Below are positions 13,108 to 23,689 of a DNA stretch of 64,000 nt, in pieces. Origin of the DNA: Neodiprion pinetum (Eukaryota > Arthropoda > Insecta > Hymenoptera > Diprionidae); contig NC_060235.2 in NCBI RefSeq assembly GCF_021155775.2, positions 8,479,193 to 8,543,192 on the forward strand, given 5' to 3'. Each line of letters begins with the position of its first letter. Positions within the stretch are counted from its first letter, which is position 1. The notes under the pieces were generated by a model, which made no database searches, was not told where the DNA came from, and saw only the letters and a list, made by a program, of their open reading frames with translations. The translations under genes were made by a program, and so were the position numbers.

Positions 13108-13900
13108 TACGCTCACCTCTCTACTCCGACGGTATCAAAACGTGATTGTCGTTTAGGTTATGCATACAGACACGCAGACGACGACGTGGTGCGCAGGAGT
13201 TTTGCGCGAGGGTGAAATCGTCGCGTGGCTGTCAGGGTCGTGGACGGTGCCGCGGGTTTAGTCGCAACCTTCTTGTGTCACGACGCGAATCACCAGGACG
13301 CTTGCACAGGTTGAACCAAGGTTTGGGTCGAGGTCGGGTCTTCCCCCATTCCAGGGGTAGAGGTAGTAGTAACAGTGGGAGGAGTGTTCAGTGAAGGTGG
13401 TGGCGCCGTAAATCCTTTTACACTGTCGATAAGGCGGACCGAACCGACCCGCGAAAGCCGAACCAACCGCCAATATTGAGCTGGGGTGAAAAATCTACAG
13501 ACGCCAGGTGGTGAACCGCCTTCGTCTGACGGCAGACGAAAGAATAACATCGACCGGAAATCAGAGTGGTAGCGCAACCAGAAGCCGGCTCCGAAGTGGC
13601 TTTGAAAAATTCTCGACACAAGTCGATAGGTACCCGTCTCCACCAAAGTTCATTGTTGGTTCTTCTATTATTAGATAACTTCAAGTTCGCGAACTCGAGT
13701 GGTTCAAGTTTTAGTGGGTGTTGCTTAATCCAAGTAAAACTTTCGCGAGCGTTCAATCCACCACGGCTTCCAGGTGTTGCGGCAAAGGCTAACCACGCGG
13801 ATACGAGGTAACGAATGAATGTCCTGGCGAGAAAAATCATCACTCATAGGCCCAATTATATGCTGCGAATCGATTCGTTAGGCCGGATATCGCGTTGGTG
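13108..13900. promoter_or_regulatory. CpG-rich patch, possible promoter or 5' exon
   Basis: Composition changes abruptly here, to GC-rich sequence with many CpGs (for example around 13180-13260 and 13380-13460). A minus-strand frame at 13418-13843 is open for 141 codons and starts with a hydrophobic stretch that could be a signal peptide (MMIFLARTFIRYLVSAWLAF). The rest of the peptide is unfamiliar, and two other frames are open across the same DNA, so open length here mainly reflects GC content. A promoter or untranslated first exon is the alternative I favour. No TATA box or defined start is clear. Confidence 0.3.
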
Positions 13901-15130
13901 CAGGTCCTCGTACTACCGATCATTACGAAGTGTATCTCACCGCCTCTGCAGATCAACCAACGATAATTGAAACCGAACACGAAACGTACTGAATCACTGC
14001 AAGCGTGCACGAAAGCTCAGCTTATTGTTCCCCTCCAGTTTCTATGTGCCGTTACTGTTCCTGCAGTACAGCTGCACCCTGGAGACGTTTAATGCTTATT
14101 TATGTTCCCGTTAGCTGAGGAACAGACGGTGCAATTGAGACCACGATATGTACTAGCGAAAGAGTCGTATATGAACTTGCTCCGGGGACAATTTGGTCTT
14201 ATTTTCTCTTTTAATTTCCTTTCTCTCTTCTCATATATCGATGTAAATCTATTATCATGCATCCCACACACGTTTTTGCCTTTTCAAATCTGAATCATGG
14301 CTGTTTTTTGTTCAATTCCTCAAGCTTGAAGCGATTGTTCTGACTTCGGTTCACACTGATTACAGCCCCATACAGGATTTCAAACAACGTAATCGTCAAG
14401 CTCAAAATCACTTGATTCTTATGATTGTAATAATTCATCCATGCGGTGAATTACATCTGAAATCACAATAGAAAGTACCATGTGGTCTTGTCATGTACTA
14501 GAATTCGTAGCTTGCCTTGGCAAACCATAACTCGAGAATAATGCGCCGCAGCGATTTTAAACAGGGATCAAAATGTATCTCGGATTACTCACGCTATATT
14601 TAGAATACTGTTTGCAATTATTTCCACGCTCAATTTCACTCAATTTCTGCTGCTGAAAGATACGTAGTATAGATTTTCATTGACCTGATTCTTGTATATT
14701 TTACTGTTCAGCTGTATTTGTGATCACAAATTACAATAAATTTTTTGAACATTCGAAAGTGTATTAGATTCAATTATGCATCTATCTGCACTGGGTTTTA
14801 CAAGTTTCGTTTTATCTCTTTCGACAGGTTTTATATGTTTTTTTTTTTCCTAACTTTCCGATTCTTTGTTCTCAGAGGAAACTCGACGTTTCAAGGTTTA
14901 GAGAATCAGTGCCGACCATTTTCGGACGGATGCTGTGTGTCTGTACGTGGTCAATATTTTTGTCCGATGATGTCTTTAGAACGAGTGACTGGATTTCCAT
15001 GATTTTGCTCTCAATTGACGCGGCTTTTACAAATTTATAAATTATTAAATTTTGACTCCGATCGGTTCGGTACTTTTTCTATTATTTAAATAACAAAATT
15101 CTAAAATTTGGAATAAAAATGATGATATCT
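13900..15130. other. Non-coding stretch, nothing recognised
   Basis: AT-rich DNA. Short open frames (for example 14102-14290 and 14745-14999 on the plus strand) are Phe/Ile/Tyr-rich and look like chance. Part of 14930-15010 has wording reminiscent of the repeat family that follows at 15139. Confidence 0.35.
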
Positions 15131-15138
15131 TTAGAATG

Positions 15139-15480
15139 TATGAATGGATTTCAATGAAAATTGGTACCGTGAGGTTTTTTCTGATCGCTAATCATGAATC
15201 TAAAGTCAGATTTGAAAATATATAATTTGGCGTATCAATATGCTGTAAAAAAAAAAAAAAAAATTATAAAAACATTTGAACTTTGGTAGAAATTGATAGA
15301 CGGAAGTTTTTTGGGTCACCGCTAACAAATCCAAAAATTTATTTGCTTGCAAAATTTATAATGGTGGTTCCGTTGTAGTGATTCAGAATTTAAAAAAAAT
15401 CGTTACGTTTTCATATAACACAGTACCCGAGGGAGTTTGAATCGTTAATCACGAATCATGATATTGTTATTTTTTATCTG
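15139..15480 (+). repeat. Three degenerate tandem units of a dispersed repeat family
   Basis: Units begin near 15139, 15280 and 15408. Each carries a version of the same order of words: tttcaatgaaa-ttggta, then gaggttttttctg or gaagttttttgggtc, then gctaatcatgaatc or gctaacaaatcc. The same order appears at 32898-32960, around 33005-33110, and inverted at 33148-33230, with clearer wording (gaaatttggtatgggagag, tttcttgggtcgctgattac). It is thus a dispersed, partly tandem family with a unit near 130 bp. An A run at 15247-15262 separates the first two units. Confidence 0.55.
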
Positions 15481-16777
15481 TGGTCTTGCAACCTGCAGTG
15501 TGAGAACGGAAAGTTTGCGGGCTGACTCATGGCCAGCCTAAAGCCGCTTGTTTGAATCGGTGATCTTTGGAAATCTCATTGTGCAGATGGCATCGAATTT
15601 AGGAAAAACAAGGCAGGTCTAATATTTGTTAATTCCAAGGTTGCATTTTCAATATAATCTAGTATTCCACTAATATAAAGAATATATTAAATTAAGCTGA
15701 ATTGATCCTTGACCGTGCTGCGTAGGAGGATTCACCCTGAAGTGAAACTACTTCAATGCCCGTGCTAAAAATACCATGAATCATAGAGCGGATGGAATTC
15801 ATTATGCTAAGAAATTAGTAATCCTGATCAAACCAATCTTCTCCAAAATATTACAATATATTTTATGTGATTCAGGGCAAATAACGAAGTACTTTTGTTG
15901 TTAATTTTGTGAAAGTAAGATGATTAATTATGCACGTACAAATGTTGACTGTAATCTTTTCACTCACAAATGAATATTAAGAATCTTTTCACCCATAATA
16001 AATAGTTTCAAACCAAAGCAAATTTTTTTCCAAAGTGACTTAATTATCTCTGAAATCAACGTTCGTAACTGTATCATTTTGTCTCGCTAGCCAATTAGTG
16101 GAGTAAAAATACTTGGATTCTCAAAAGTAAACGAATGTTGCCTTATTCAACGGCATGCTTTTTTGGGCGTCTCTGAATCCTTGATATGATAGGATCCACA
16201 TGTTTTAGCTGAATTTCCATTTTATACCGTAAACTTTTGATCGGTACCCCTTCATCCTTGATCAAACTATATTTGCGAATGAATCATTAATACAGTAATC
16301 AAAGATCATTGTCATCGAATCTCCCATTTCTCTTACCGATGCAATTCCTTCGACCACCGGTGATCAGCAATTAAGATTACGATCAAATTTTAGAGGGTCA
16401 AGAATGATTGAAACTCATACATTGTGACGAAAAATTGACTGCAAGAACGTGAGAAATCAGAACAAAAATCTGCGGAATGACATAAATACAAAATCGATGG
16501 AAACGAATGTTGAATCCAAATCGATTTTCAAGTTTTCGTCACCTGTATTAAACTTTTGAGCAACGTCATATTCGCTATTTAACATCGGAGAAATGAATTC
16601 TGGGCCACTGATTGATCCATACTCTGAATTTAAGTTACTTTGCAAATATTCCAGCCCAATTCTCTTTTGAAGTACTGGTTAATGGATTCGGGTGGTTGAG
16701 TACTTTTTATTTACAAGTTTTTAATGATGCAACCAATGGCTGAAGTAATTGTACCAACGAAGATGTTTTGCACTTAC
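15481..16777. other. Non-coding stretch downstream of the P450 pseudogene
   Basis: I looked here on the minus strand for the missing downstream P450 exons (I-helix AGxDTT, K-helix ExxR, heme-binding FxxGxRxCxG) and did not find them. The minus-strand frame at 16457-16645 is open but does not resemble P450 sequence. Confidence 0.45.
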
Positions 16778-17008
16778 ATCGTCAGCCAACTCGTGCGTGA
16801 ACTTGGTGTGTTTCTGTTCGTCCTTGCCAAGTTGCGTACGGTAGTAAATAAAGCCTGAGTCTAGCCAGGGGATGACTGCTTGTTTGGCGATACCAACCAG
16901 CAACATGTGAAAACAGAATATATTGCACAATCCGAGAGTTCGGATTCGTGTGTTGAAGAAAGTACGTATTCGTGATTCAGGTAGAGTTGTAGAAACAGGA
17001 TTATGTTT
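16778..17008 (-). pseudogene. P450 pseudogene exon 5 remnant
   Basis: An early NHEYV segment is in a different frame from the later LCNIFCFHML and IPWLDSGFIYY segments, so at least one frameshift separates them. The exon closes with LGKDEQKHTKFTHELADDV across a consensus GTAAGT donor. The 5' boundary lacks an AG dinucleotide. Confidence 0.8.
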
Positions 17009-17220
17009 CACATGGAGCCATTACGTTTCGGGTTTCATCAACTAACTTACTCGTGTGCTGTTTCTTGGTACTGACGATTCTTGCTTTCCTCTGCTTCCGA
17101 ATGTATGCCCATAGTCGCCACTGCGACACGTAAAATGTATGTACGTACTAGCCTTTGGTTGAGAAAAATGTATCATTCACATGGGTATAATTGATGACAC
17201 TCAAATTATATCCGACCTAC

Positions 17221-17406
17221 CACAAACCGTGTCCAATTAACACAGTGAAACGTATCTCTGTATGTCAAATTCTGGTCCATCCAAGTGCTTCTCCATTTTC
17301 TTGGCCAGTATTACTGACCGATCGGAACATATTTCGACGACAAACTTGAGAACCATATAATTTAAGGATGGCTGAAGCAGCTTTAGATGCATTTTCTATA
17401 TTGACG
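17221..17406 (-). pseudogene. P450 pseudogene exon 4 remnant with stop
   Basis: Preceded by TTATTACAG. It reads HLKLLQPSLNY, then a VVEICSDRSVILAKKMEKH segment, then LDGPEFDIQRYVSLC. TAA replaces the next codon, followed by LDTVC and a GTAGGT donor. The conserved Trp of the C-helix region is missing, apparently through loss of one base in TGG. Confidence 0.85.
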
Positions 17407-17553
17407 CTGTAATAAAAAAATCTTTACTTTATTTGAGAAACGCTTACTTCAATACAGCAGACATTATCCGAAATTTAGCGAGATCAAAGCAACCCTTTCC
17501 TGAGTCTGATATCTTGAAGGAACTTGAATAGCAAAGCGATATCGTTCTCATGC

Positions 17554-17644
17554 CAGAAGCGTTGACTAATCCGTCCCCCAACCTGGGCAGCATGAAATCA
17601 CAAACGTATTTTGTCTCAATGGTCTTCGAACTGATGAGTATCAC
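17554..17644 (-). pseudogene. P450 pseudogene exon 3 remnant
   Basis: This is the best-preserved exon. After CATTTCAG it reads VILISSKTIETKYVCDF and then LPRLGDGLVNAS, the CYP4 segment before the C-helix. The donor position reads GCATGAG, which is either a permitted GC-AG intron or a mutated GTATGAG. Reading on past the donor gives unrelated sequence. Confidence 0.85.
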
Positions 17645-17711
17645 CTGAAATGACGAGTCAACTCGAATCTAAAAGTTTCATCTGCGTTCGATTATTATCA
17701 TTCTACTTCAC

Positions 17712-17819
17712 CTTCAGATGTTCAGGAAAAGTAGTCATAAATATTTAATGGTAACCAATCGAGAGTCGAATCGAAGTAGGATATATTTTTTCCTAGTTCA
17801 ATGATCCTGTTGAAGATAA
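17712..17819 (-). pseudogene. P450 pseudogene exon 2 remnant with frameshift
   Basis: Preceded by TTGCAG and followed by GTGAAG. The first part reads IFNRIIELGK, then a WL segment matching the WLGP region of CYP4s. A single-base shift is then needed to continue with FPEHLK, which joins the next exon in phase. The exon is 108 nt, a length incompatible with its flanking phases unless one base was gained. Confidence 0.8.
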
Positions 17820-17904
17820 CTGCAATTGAATATTGTAAAGAGCTTAAACATATTGTTATTCGCTACTGAAGACTCAATATCCAAAATGAAATGACGTCGC
17901 TTAC

Positions 17905-18059
17905 CTCCAGTGCTACCAATAAAGAGATATTCATGGCCTATAAAAGGCAAACTTTGCGGTCCCTCAGAGTTAGACGGATAATTGGAGATCAATACGATTT
18001 TCAAAACAATGACCGTAAAATTGATTATCTGTTACAATACAAAGCATGCCACCACAAAC
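17905..18059 (-). pseudogene. P450 pseudogene exon 1 remnant (N-terminal anchor and hinge)
   Basis: Translating from about 18059 gives a hydrophobic stretch as expected for the membrane anchor, but it contains an in-frame TAA. It then runs into GPQSLPFIGHEYLFIGSTG, the conserved hinge and first beta region of CYP4 proteins. The exon ends GGAG followed by GTAAGC. The initiator ATG is not identifiable. Confidence 0.8.
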
Positions 18060-18060
18060 A

Positions 18061-18585
18061 TGGCTGCAGTCGAAGGGTCCATTCTGCGATATGTTAAAGC
18101 CCCGAAACACGAGCCTCTTCATTTTTTCCCAAAATGTGTCTGTGAAATTTTATCAAAATCGGCCTGTCGCATTGGAAGACCTCTATCCATTACCCATCAC
18201 TGAATTCACTCAAGCCTTTTGTCCTATAATATTGCAAACTTGCGAACATTTCACATACTGTCCCCAAGCAAGGTCACTCATTCTTTACTACTCACATATC
18301 AAAGCCTGGTCTTACCCGAAGTCTCTCATAGAAATCACGTTCGCTTTCAAACTTAGAGGCTCAGATAGCTACTCGTACAATGCTTGTTTGAATGTGTCGT
18401 GACAAATCCTATCACGCAATATTCGGCGTTGATAGACTGTAATCACTCACGTTCACAAATCTTCTGTTTGCGCCACTAAGCTGACATCCTTGAACATAGG
18501 TAATGTCGCTACACTTCCAAGACTTCAAGACTTAAAAGTCAATCGTTCGATTAAACATTCTTATATTGCAGAGTACAAATGGTTC
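18061..18585. other. Non-coding stretch with a 118-codon open frame
   Basis: The plus strand is open from 18046 to 18402. The peptide has no motif I recognise and overlaps the start of the P450 remnant on the other strand, so I treat it as a chance frame. Confidence 0.35.
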
Positions 18586-18589
18586 GGTG

Positions 18590-18885
18590 TTAATTGTTGC
18601 TGGTCTACTTTTACCACATTATAGCTATTTGATACTATGACTGTATATTTCGACGGGTTTAACTCACCGAAACGGTCAAACTGGTTAATTGGTAAAAGAT
18701 TAAAACGGTTGATCGTCCAAAAAAGTTGAACAGTTGAACCGGTTACTTTTTGAATCGGCTGAAAATTATTTCGTGTAAAAATCAACTAACCTGTTCACAG
18801 GTTTACTTTTAACTGTTTTGGACGGTAAACCAGTTCAACCATTGGATAATTAAGTAGGTCAACCATCTTACCCGGTTTTCACTGA
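18590..18885. repeat. Palindromic patch of GGTTnAAC-like motifs
   Basis: Variants of aactggtta, aacggttga, gaaccggtta and aacaggttt recur about every ten bases. The segment around 18690-18745, containing cgtccaaaaaagttgaacag, is an imperfect inverse of about 18790-18845, containing aactgttttggacg. The patch is both short-period repetitive and foldback in structure, centred near 18765. The minus-strand open frame across it is a consequence of the repeat. Confidence 0.55.
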
Positions 18886-21800
18886 AAAGATAAACAAAAA
18901 TGTATGTCTGATGAAGCGATAAGACTGCTTCGGTCGTTACAAAATTCCTATCCGTCTGAGTGTACCTGAATATTGTAGTGATGAATTATCAGCAAAAAAA
19001 ATCTGATGCAGAAAGAATCCTAAAAGCGTGTAAGAACGAATCTTAGCAATGATCACGCGAAGTTTTATACAGTTCCGAGCATCGCGTTAACTCAATGCAC
19101 CAGTGTATGTAAAAATCGCCAATGAATTATTCGAAAACACGTAGCCAGCTGGAGAATAATGAAGAGCAGGGTGAACATGATTCAACCATTACCATAGCCG
19201 GTAGAAATTCTGTCGAAAATTGCCGACGCCGTCGCATTGCTGACTAAATTTTCACAAAACTAGAATCCGACTGACTTGTCAATTTCGCGATTGAAGTTAT
19301 TTTGAAACAAGGTCGTTTGTGCCTTGATTCAAACGTTTTAACTTTTTATACTTCGTTTCGCGAAATGCGAAAGCCACCTCTGAAGCCTGAACGTTCATAA
19401 TCTGCGGAGCATCGCGACCGTTGTGAAATTGCAATGTTATTACAGCTACAGCAGGAGCGGCGTAACGTCGGTAATTTGTTTAAATAATTGTGGGTACTTT
19501 GAACCTGTACCAGCCCTGTGTATAATCTAATATAATATTGCACGTAGGTACGAACCATGAAGAGTCGTACGTGTATACGAAATATACATGCCTACGTATC
19601 GCGTGAGTCCGATCCGTATCCTTGGTGGAAAATCACGCAATGGTAAAAACGCGGCACGTCGATATAACGTGGGTACAGGTACACCCCCACCTGCGGACCA
19701 ACCCCCGAGTATACGCCGAGGGAGAAACTTCCACCACCCTTACAAACGAACCTTCGATGCCAACCGACATGTTCCGTATCCACAACCGTTGCATGTTTCG
19801 CCGAGACATAGGAGACCCCTGCATCTGATCGATCCTTTATATTTTGTTTTCAGTAGCTGAGCTCACAGCGATTTCAAACCTCAAGTTTAACTCGTTTACT
19901 TTTGAATTACGATTCTGCTCGACGATTTATTCCACTTAATTATATCCACGGACCCAACTTGTGATTAACAACGCCGTTGTATCGATTTGACGCGAAGCGT
20001 GCGGATGATAAATTGGGATACACCCAGAATTTGAAATTGCAAGTATCGCGGGGTTTGAAATTTAATAATAACCGAAGGCCTGCTTATTAAACTCGCAATC
20101 GGGGTTCAAAGAAACCCGTTTTTCGAGGATCGATCTCGCCGTTCTTTGCACGCTCTTTCTACACATTCCGTGAATATAGGGAAAATACTGTTTTGAAAAA
20201 TATACCAGGTCAACTTGACGCGCTACCAAACTCGTTCTGGCTTCTTTCGCGAATAACTGCAAGTTAGCGACGAGTTTTTTGTTTTTCTTTAATTATTAGT
20301 CTTCTCATTCGCGAAATCATTTCCCCAATTATTCTCCGACTCCTTTTTGACAAATCCAATCCCTGACACATTTCGCGACACGGTGCAGAGAGATTTTTTT
20401 TTTCTGTTCTCGTTTTCTTCGCCTGTACTCAAGTTTCATCGCTCGTTATAAAGTTTTTAATACCGTAGGGTATCGTTGTATAATACCTTCGGAGCTGCCG
20501 AATGATTGTACGTATTACTCCGCCGTTATACGACAAACTGCTCGTTTCATGTTCCATGTTATCAGGTTCGATCTATAATTGTCACCCGTAATACCCTGCG
20601 TGTGCGCGTTTGTCTGTGTGTAATGAATATTACATTACACACGACGAAATTCACTGAATAACAACGTTATACAAAAGAATTATAATTTCCCTTTTCTTTC
20701 TTCTTACTCCCCTCGAATTAACACGCTTTTCACATTTTATGACATAAAATTAACGCTTGACGGAGTTTCTGAGGACCCCACTCTATTTAAAAGTATGATC
20801 CACTTTTACGTATTCTTCAAAATTGTTCAGCTTATACAATTTTTGTATCGATTCCAGTTTCCGTAAGTTGACATCAATATGAATACGTCATTCACTTACT
20901 CGTTAACTCTCCGTTGGACAACGTACACGAATTCGTCCAGTACGACTTTCTGCTAAATGGTCACTCGACTCCATGTCTTCTTCTTAATTAATTTGTAATT
21001 ATTAAATTGTCAAGCATTTTCTTAATCCAACTGTAGGAATATCGAGAAGAAACCTCAAAGTAAGTACCTCAATGATAAGGGAATTGTTTTTTTTTTTTGC
21101 TTTCAAGTGGGTAAAAAACATGGACGGATTCGTATAAGTTGACCAACGGAAGATTGAAGAATGAAAAGGACAACTTATAATACTCGAATCGCATTCATGC
21201 TTTATACAGAAATCGTTTGCGACTCAGGAGAGGAGAGACATGCGAGCCGAAAGGATTCCACTTGTTCCACATATGGAAAAATTGTTGTAATGGATAATCC
21301 ATTCAATCATACGATTCACCAGTCTTGATCCATCAATTTACAGATCATTCGTTTCGACAATTGTTACAAAAATACCCTCCCGTCACTGAAATCAACCAGT
21401 CAGAAGGTTTCAGGTCATCATATGATGACTAATTCACTCACGATTGTAAATTCAAAGTGAAACTGTTTCACCGATTACTGTGACGCTGAGATATCTACCC
21501 AGATCGAAAAAAAAAACACATCAGCACCAACGCCAAGGTGAAAATGAGAGTTAAAAAAGGGGCAGATGAAACACGAAACGTGGGTGGAAAAAAAAAATCC
21601 GAGCAACTCTTTGATCGCCTAACAAGCGAGAAGATGACACGGTTCAGGTGTCGAGGCTTAATGAAGGTGCAATTAGAATCGACTATATATGACGGGGCGG
21701 GTAGCTGGCGGCCACACCTTTGTACAGCGGCTTCAATTTGGCCCAAGAGCCAGGGGCACCTGCTCAAGACTTTAATCTAGAACGTTGGTAAGCAAAGTCT

Positions 21801-23305
21801 CCCTGTGCCAGGTACAAGGCGAAAGTTTTACGGTACTGCACCTCATGAGCATCGTGGTTGGTGCAGCTTGGTTCATATGCACTTTGCATACGGACTAACA
21901 ATTAGAAAAACCGATGAAGCTCCCCGGAAGATTCAGGGAACAGGATACATGCTGGACCCTTGCATCCTGCAGGCTTCAACATGTCAGTCAGGAACATATG
22001 GACCAGTGCTCCAGCATCGAGATGGGAAAACTTTTTGAACATCTCTTTTATACTACTGATTTTTCGACGTGTACAATAGCACGATTCACCAAATTGTATT
22101 TCAATAAACTAATCTCTTATCAAAACGTTCGGGGCGCGTGAGGTTCGTCAGATTTTGCTCGCTTTTGCAGCTGAGAAAGAGATTAGCACAGCTGGGAAAT
22201 GTATTCGGTTTGATATTCTTTAATCTTTCGATTCTTTTTATTCGAAAAAGGAAAAACTAGACTACAGCAGGGTCAAGTGATGAATGACTCTGCGTTTTGG
22301 GTAGAACGCAATTTTGTTTTTTTTTTGTTTTCTTCACATTTCGTAGGGAGGTCAGCCGTGAGTGTTGAACTCAGTTTCCGGAACTTTGAGGGCGATAGAA
22401 CGGTCGCCATTTTGAAATTAAAGGTGTAATTATTCGTTTTTTATTCATCCCCGTGAACGTGAGGCCGACAAAAGTTTTGTACGGAGCTTTTTTGCAATTG
22501 ATACCATTATCAATAACTGTTCGCGCTAATGTTATTTACAAAAAACAAACCGAATATAAAAACTGAATAGGTCAAATTGTATGCAACCAAAATACTGTAA
22601 GATTTTCAATTAATTAAAAATATTGCCTCAAGGTTTTTTGCACCCTCATGTTTGATTTTTTTTTTTTTTTTTGTGTATAAACTTTGTATTCATAACATTA
22701 ATGCAAAAAATACACCATTTTACTGATAAGTTTGTAAACTCGTATGATAGAAAAAGAAAACAAAAAAAACAAAAAAAAATATTCAAAGAGCTTACCCAGA
22801 TCACGGTTTGAATTTCACAATAAGGCAATACGACTGTTTCTGCTTCTCCGCGAGATTCAATCGCAGCTCGTTTCGCGTATCGATTCTAGAATTCTCAGCT
22901 GTCCAATTAAAACAACCCCTTCATTAATGAGGTGGTACGTATTGAATCCTGTGTGTACATCTGAAACCGTTGTATATGGGTTCAAAGAGACCTTTGACCA
23001 GATTGTGAAACCTACCTGACTCGAAAACCCAATGTGTCCTTTATGATAAGCATACCTCGGAGGATCACCTTCGCTCTCGAACGACGTGATCCCTAATTTT
23101 GAAAAAAACCTCCGCCTGCGTTCACTCGTGTAGCCTGCACGAGTGTTGCGAAAGTATTAGTCCTGTGAACTGTTTCGTGATACCTACGTTGGTAAGGTTT
23201 GACGGCTCGATAAAAATATAGTTCAAGCCCCGTCACTTGACGTTCGACCCGACATAAATTCAACTGTACTCATAAACGGGACGTGAACCCCGTTTTATTA
23301 AAACA
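18886..23305. other. Non-coding stretch, nothing recognised
   Basis: A CpG-richer portion at about 19560-19850 and another at 21500-22040 have overlapping open frames on both strands (up to 90 codons) without recognisable domains. T runs occur at 20393-20403 and 22656-22672. I see no RNA gene, terminal repeat or exon that I would defend. Confidence 0.4.
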
Positions 23306-23309
23306 CCAC

Positions 23310-23340
23310 AGCAGTATACCACCGCGGTATACTCGCTGCT
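23310..23340. repeat. 31-bp imperfect palindrome
   Basis: The core GTATACC-acc-GCGGTATAC is flanked by AGCA on the left and TGCT on the right. It could be a dimer-binding site or a small hairpin. No neighbouring gene suggests a function. Confidence 0.5.
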
Positions 23341-23476
23341 CGTTTTATGAGACTCACAGTCAACGAACGTAAATTATATACCTGAAGGAAAGTACAAACA
23401 GACAACTTTTAAGCTTGAAAAAGTAGCCTACATGCATATCTTCCCTGTAAAAAAAATGGTGCTAGATTTGACACCA

Positions 23477-23682
23477 TTTTAACACCGCGCGTGGTCGCAA
23501 GAGGTCCACTTTGATTACGGTGTTGATGAGCAGTGTCAAAAGCTCGGTGTTAATTTGGTGTTAATAACAAAGACTGGTCTAAAACCAAGCTTTTGACGCT
23601 GCTTATTAACCTTACAATCGGAGCGGATTTCTTTGGACCCACGCGCGATGTTAATACAGTTTGTTATTAACACCGAATGCAT
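23477..23682. mobile_element. Imperfect foldback element
   Basis: Positions 23477-23543 are an imperfect inverse of 23589-23656. Shared blocks include taacaccgcgcgtgg versus taacatcgcgcgtggg, and gagcagtgtcaaaagc versus aagcagcgtcaaaagc. The loop contains ggtgttaataacaaa, whose inverse recurs just outside the right arm at about 23660-23677. It resembles a decayed MITE. There is no coding frame of interest. Confidence 0.6.
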
Positions 23683-23689
23683 TAATACT

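Larger units (their letters stand above)
16778..18060 (-). pseudogene. Cytochrome P450, CYP4-clan pseudogene (5' half only)
   Basis: This is a decayed CYP4-type microsomal monooxygenase. Five exon remnants lie in order on the minus strand. Exon 1 (17905 to about 18059) has the proline-rich hinge remnant SEGPQSLPFIG. Exon 2 (17712-17819) has IFNRIIELGK, then after a frameshift FPEHLK. Exon 3 (17554-17644) has SSKTIETKYV and LGDGLVNAS. Exon 4 (17221-17406) has LLQPSLNY and LDGPEFDIQRYVSLC. Exon 5 (16778-17008) has IPWLDSGFIYY and GKDEQKHTKFTHELADD. Introns are 85, 67, 147 and 212 bp, with donors GTAAGC, GTGAAG, GCATGA and GTAGGT; exon 5 ends at GTAAGT. Lesions include an in-frame stop in exon 1, frameshifts in exons 2 and 5, a lost Trp codon and an in-frame TAA in exon 4, and a non-AG acceptor before exon 5. 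The I-helix, K-helix and heme-binding segments are absent. The family assignment rests on my recognition of the motif order. Confidence 0.88.

Noticed and set aside
13290..13646. Second minus-strand protein in the CpG-rich patch
   Set aside because: Three frames are open together over this DNA. High GC, not coding, explains the length.
18046..18402. 118-codon plus-strand gene next to the P450 relic
   Set aside because: No domain, no splice signals, and it overlaps the antisense P450 exon 1 remnant.
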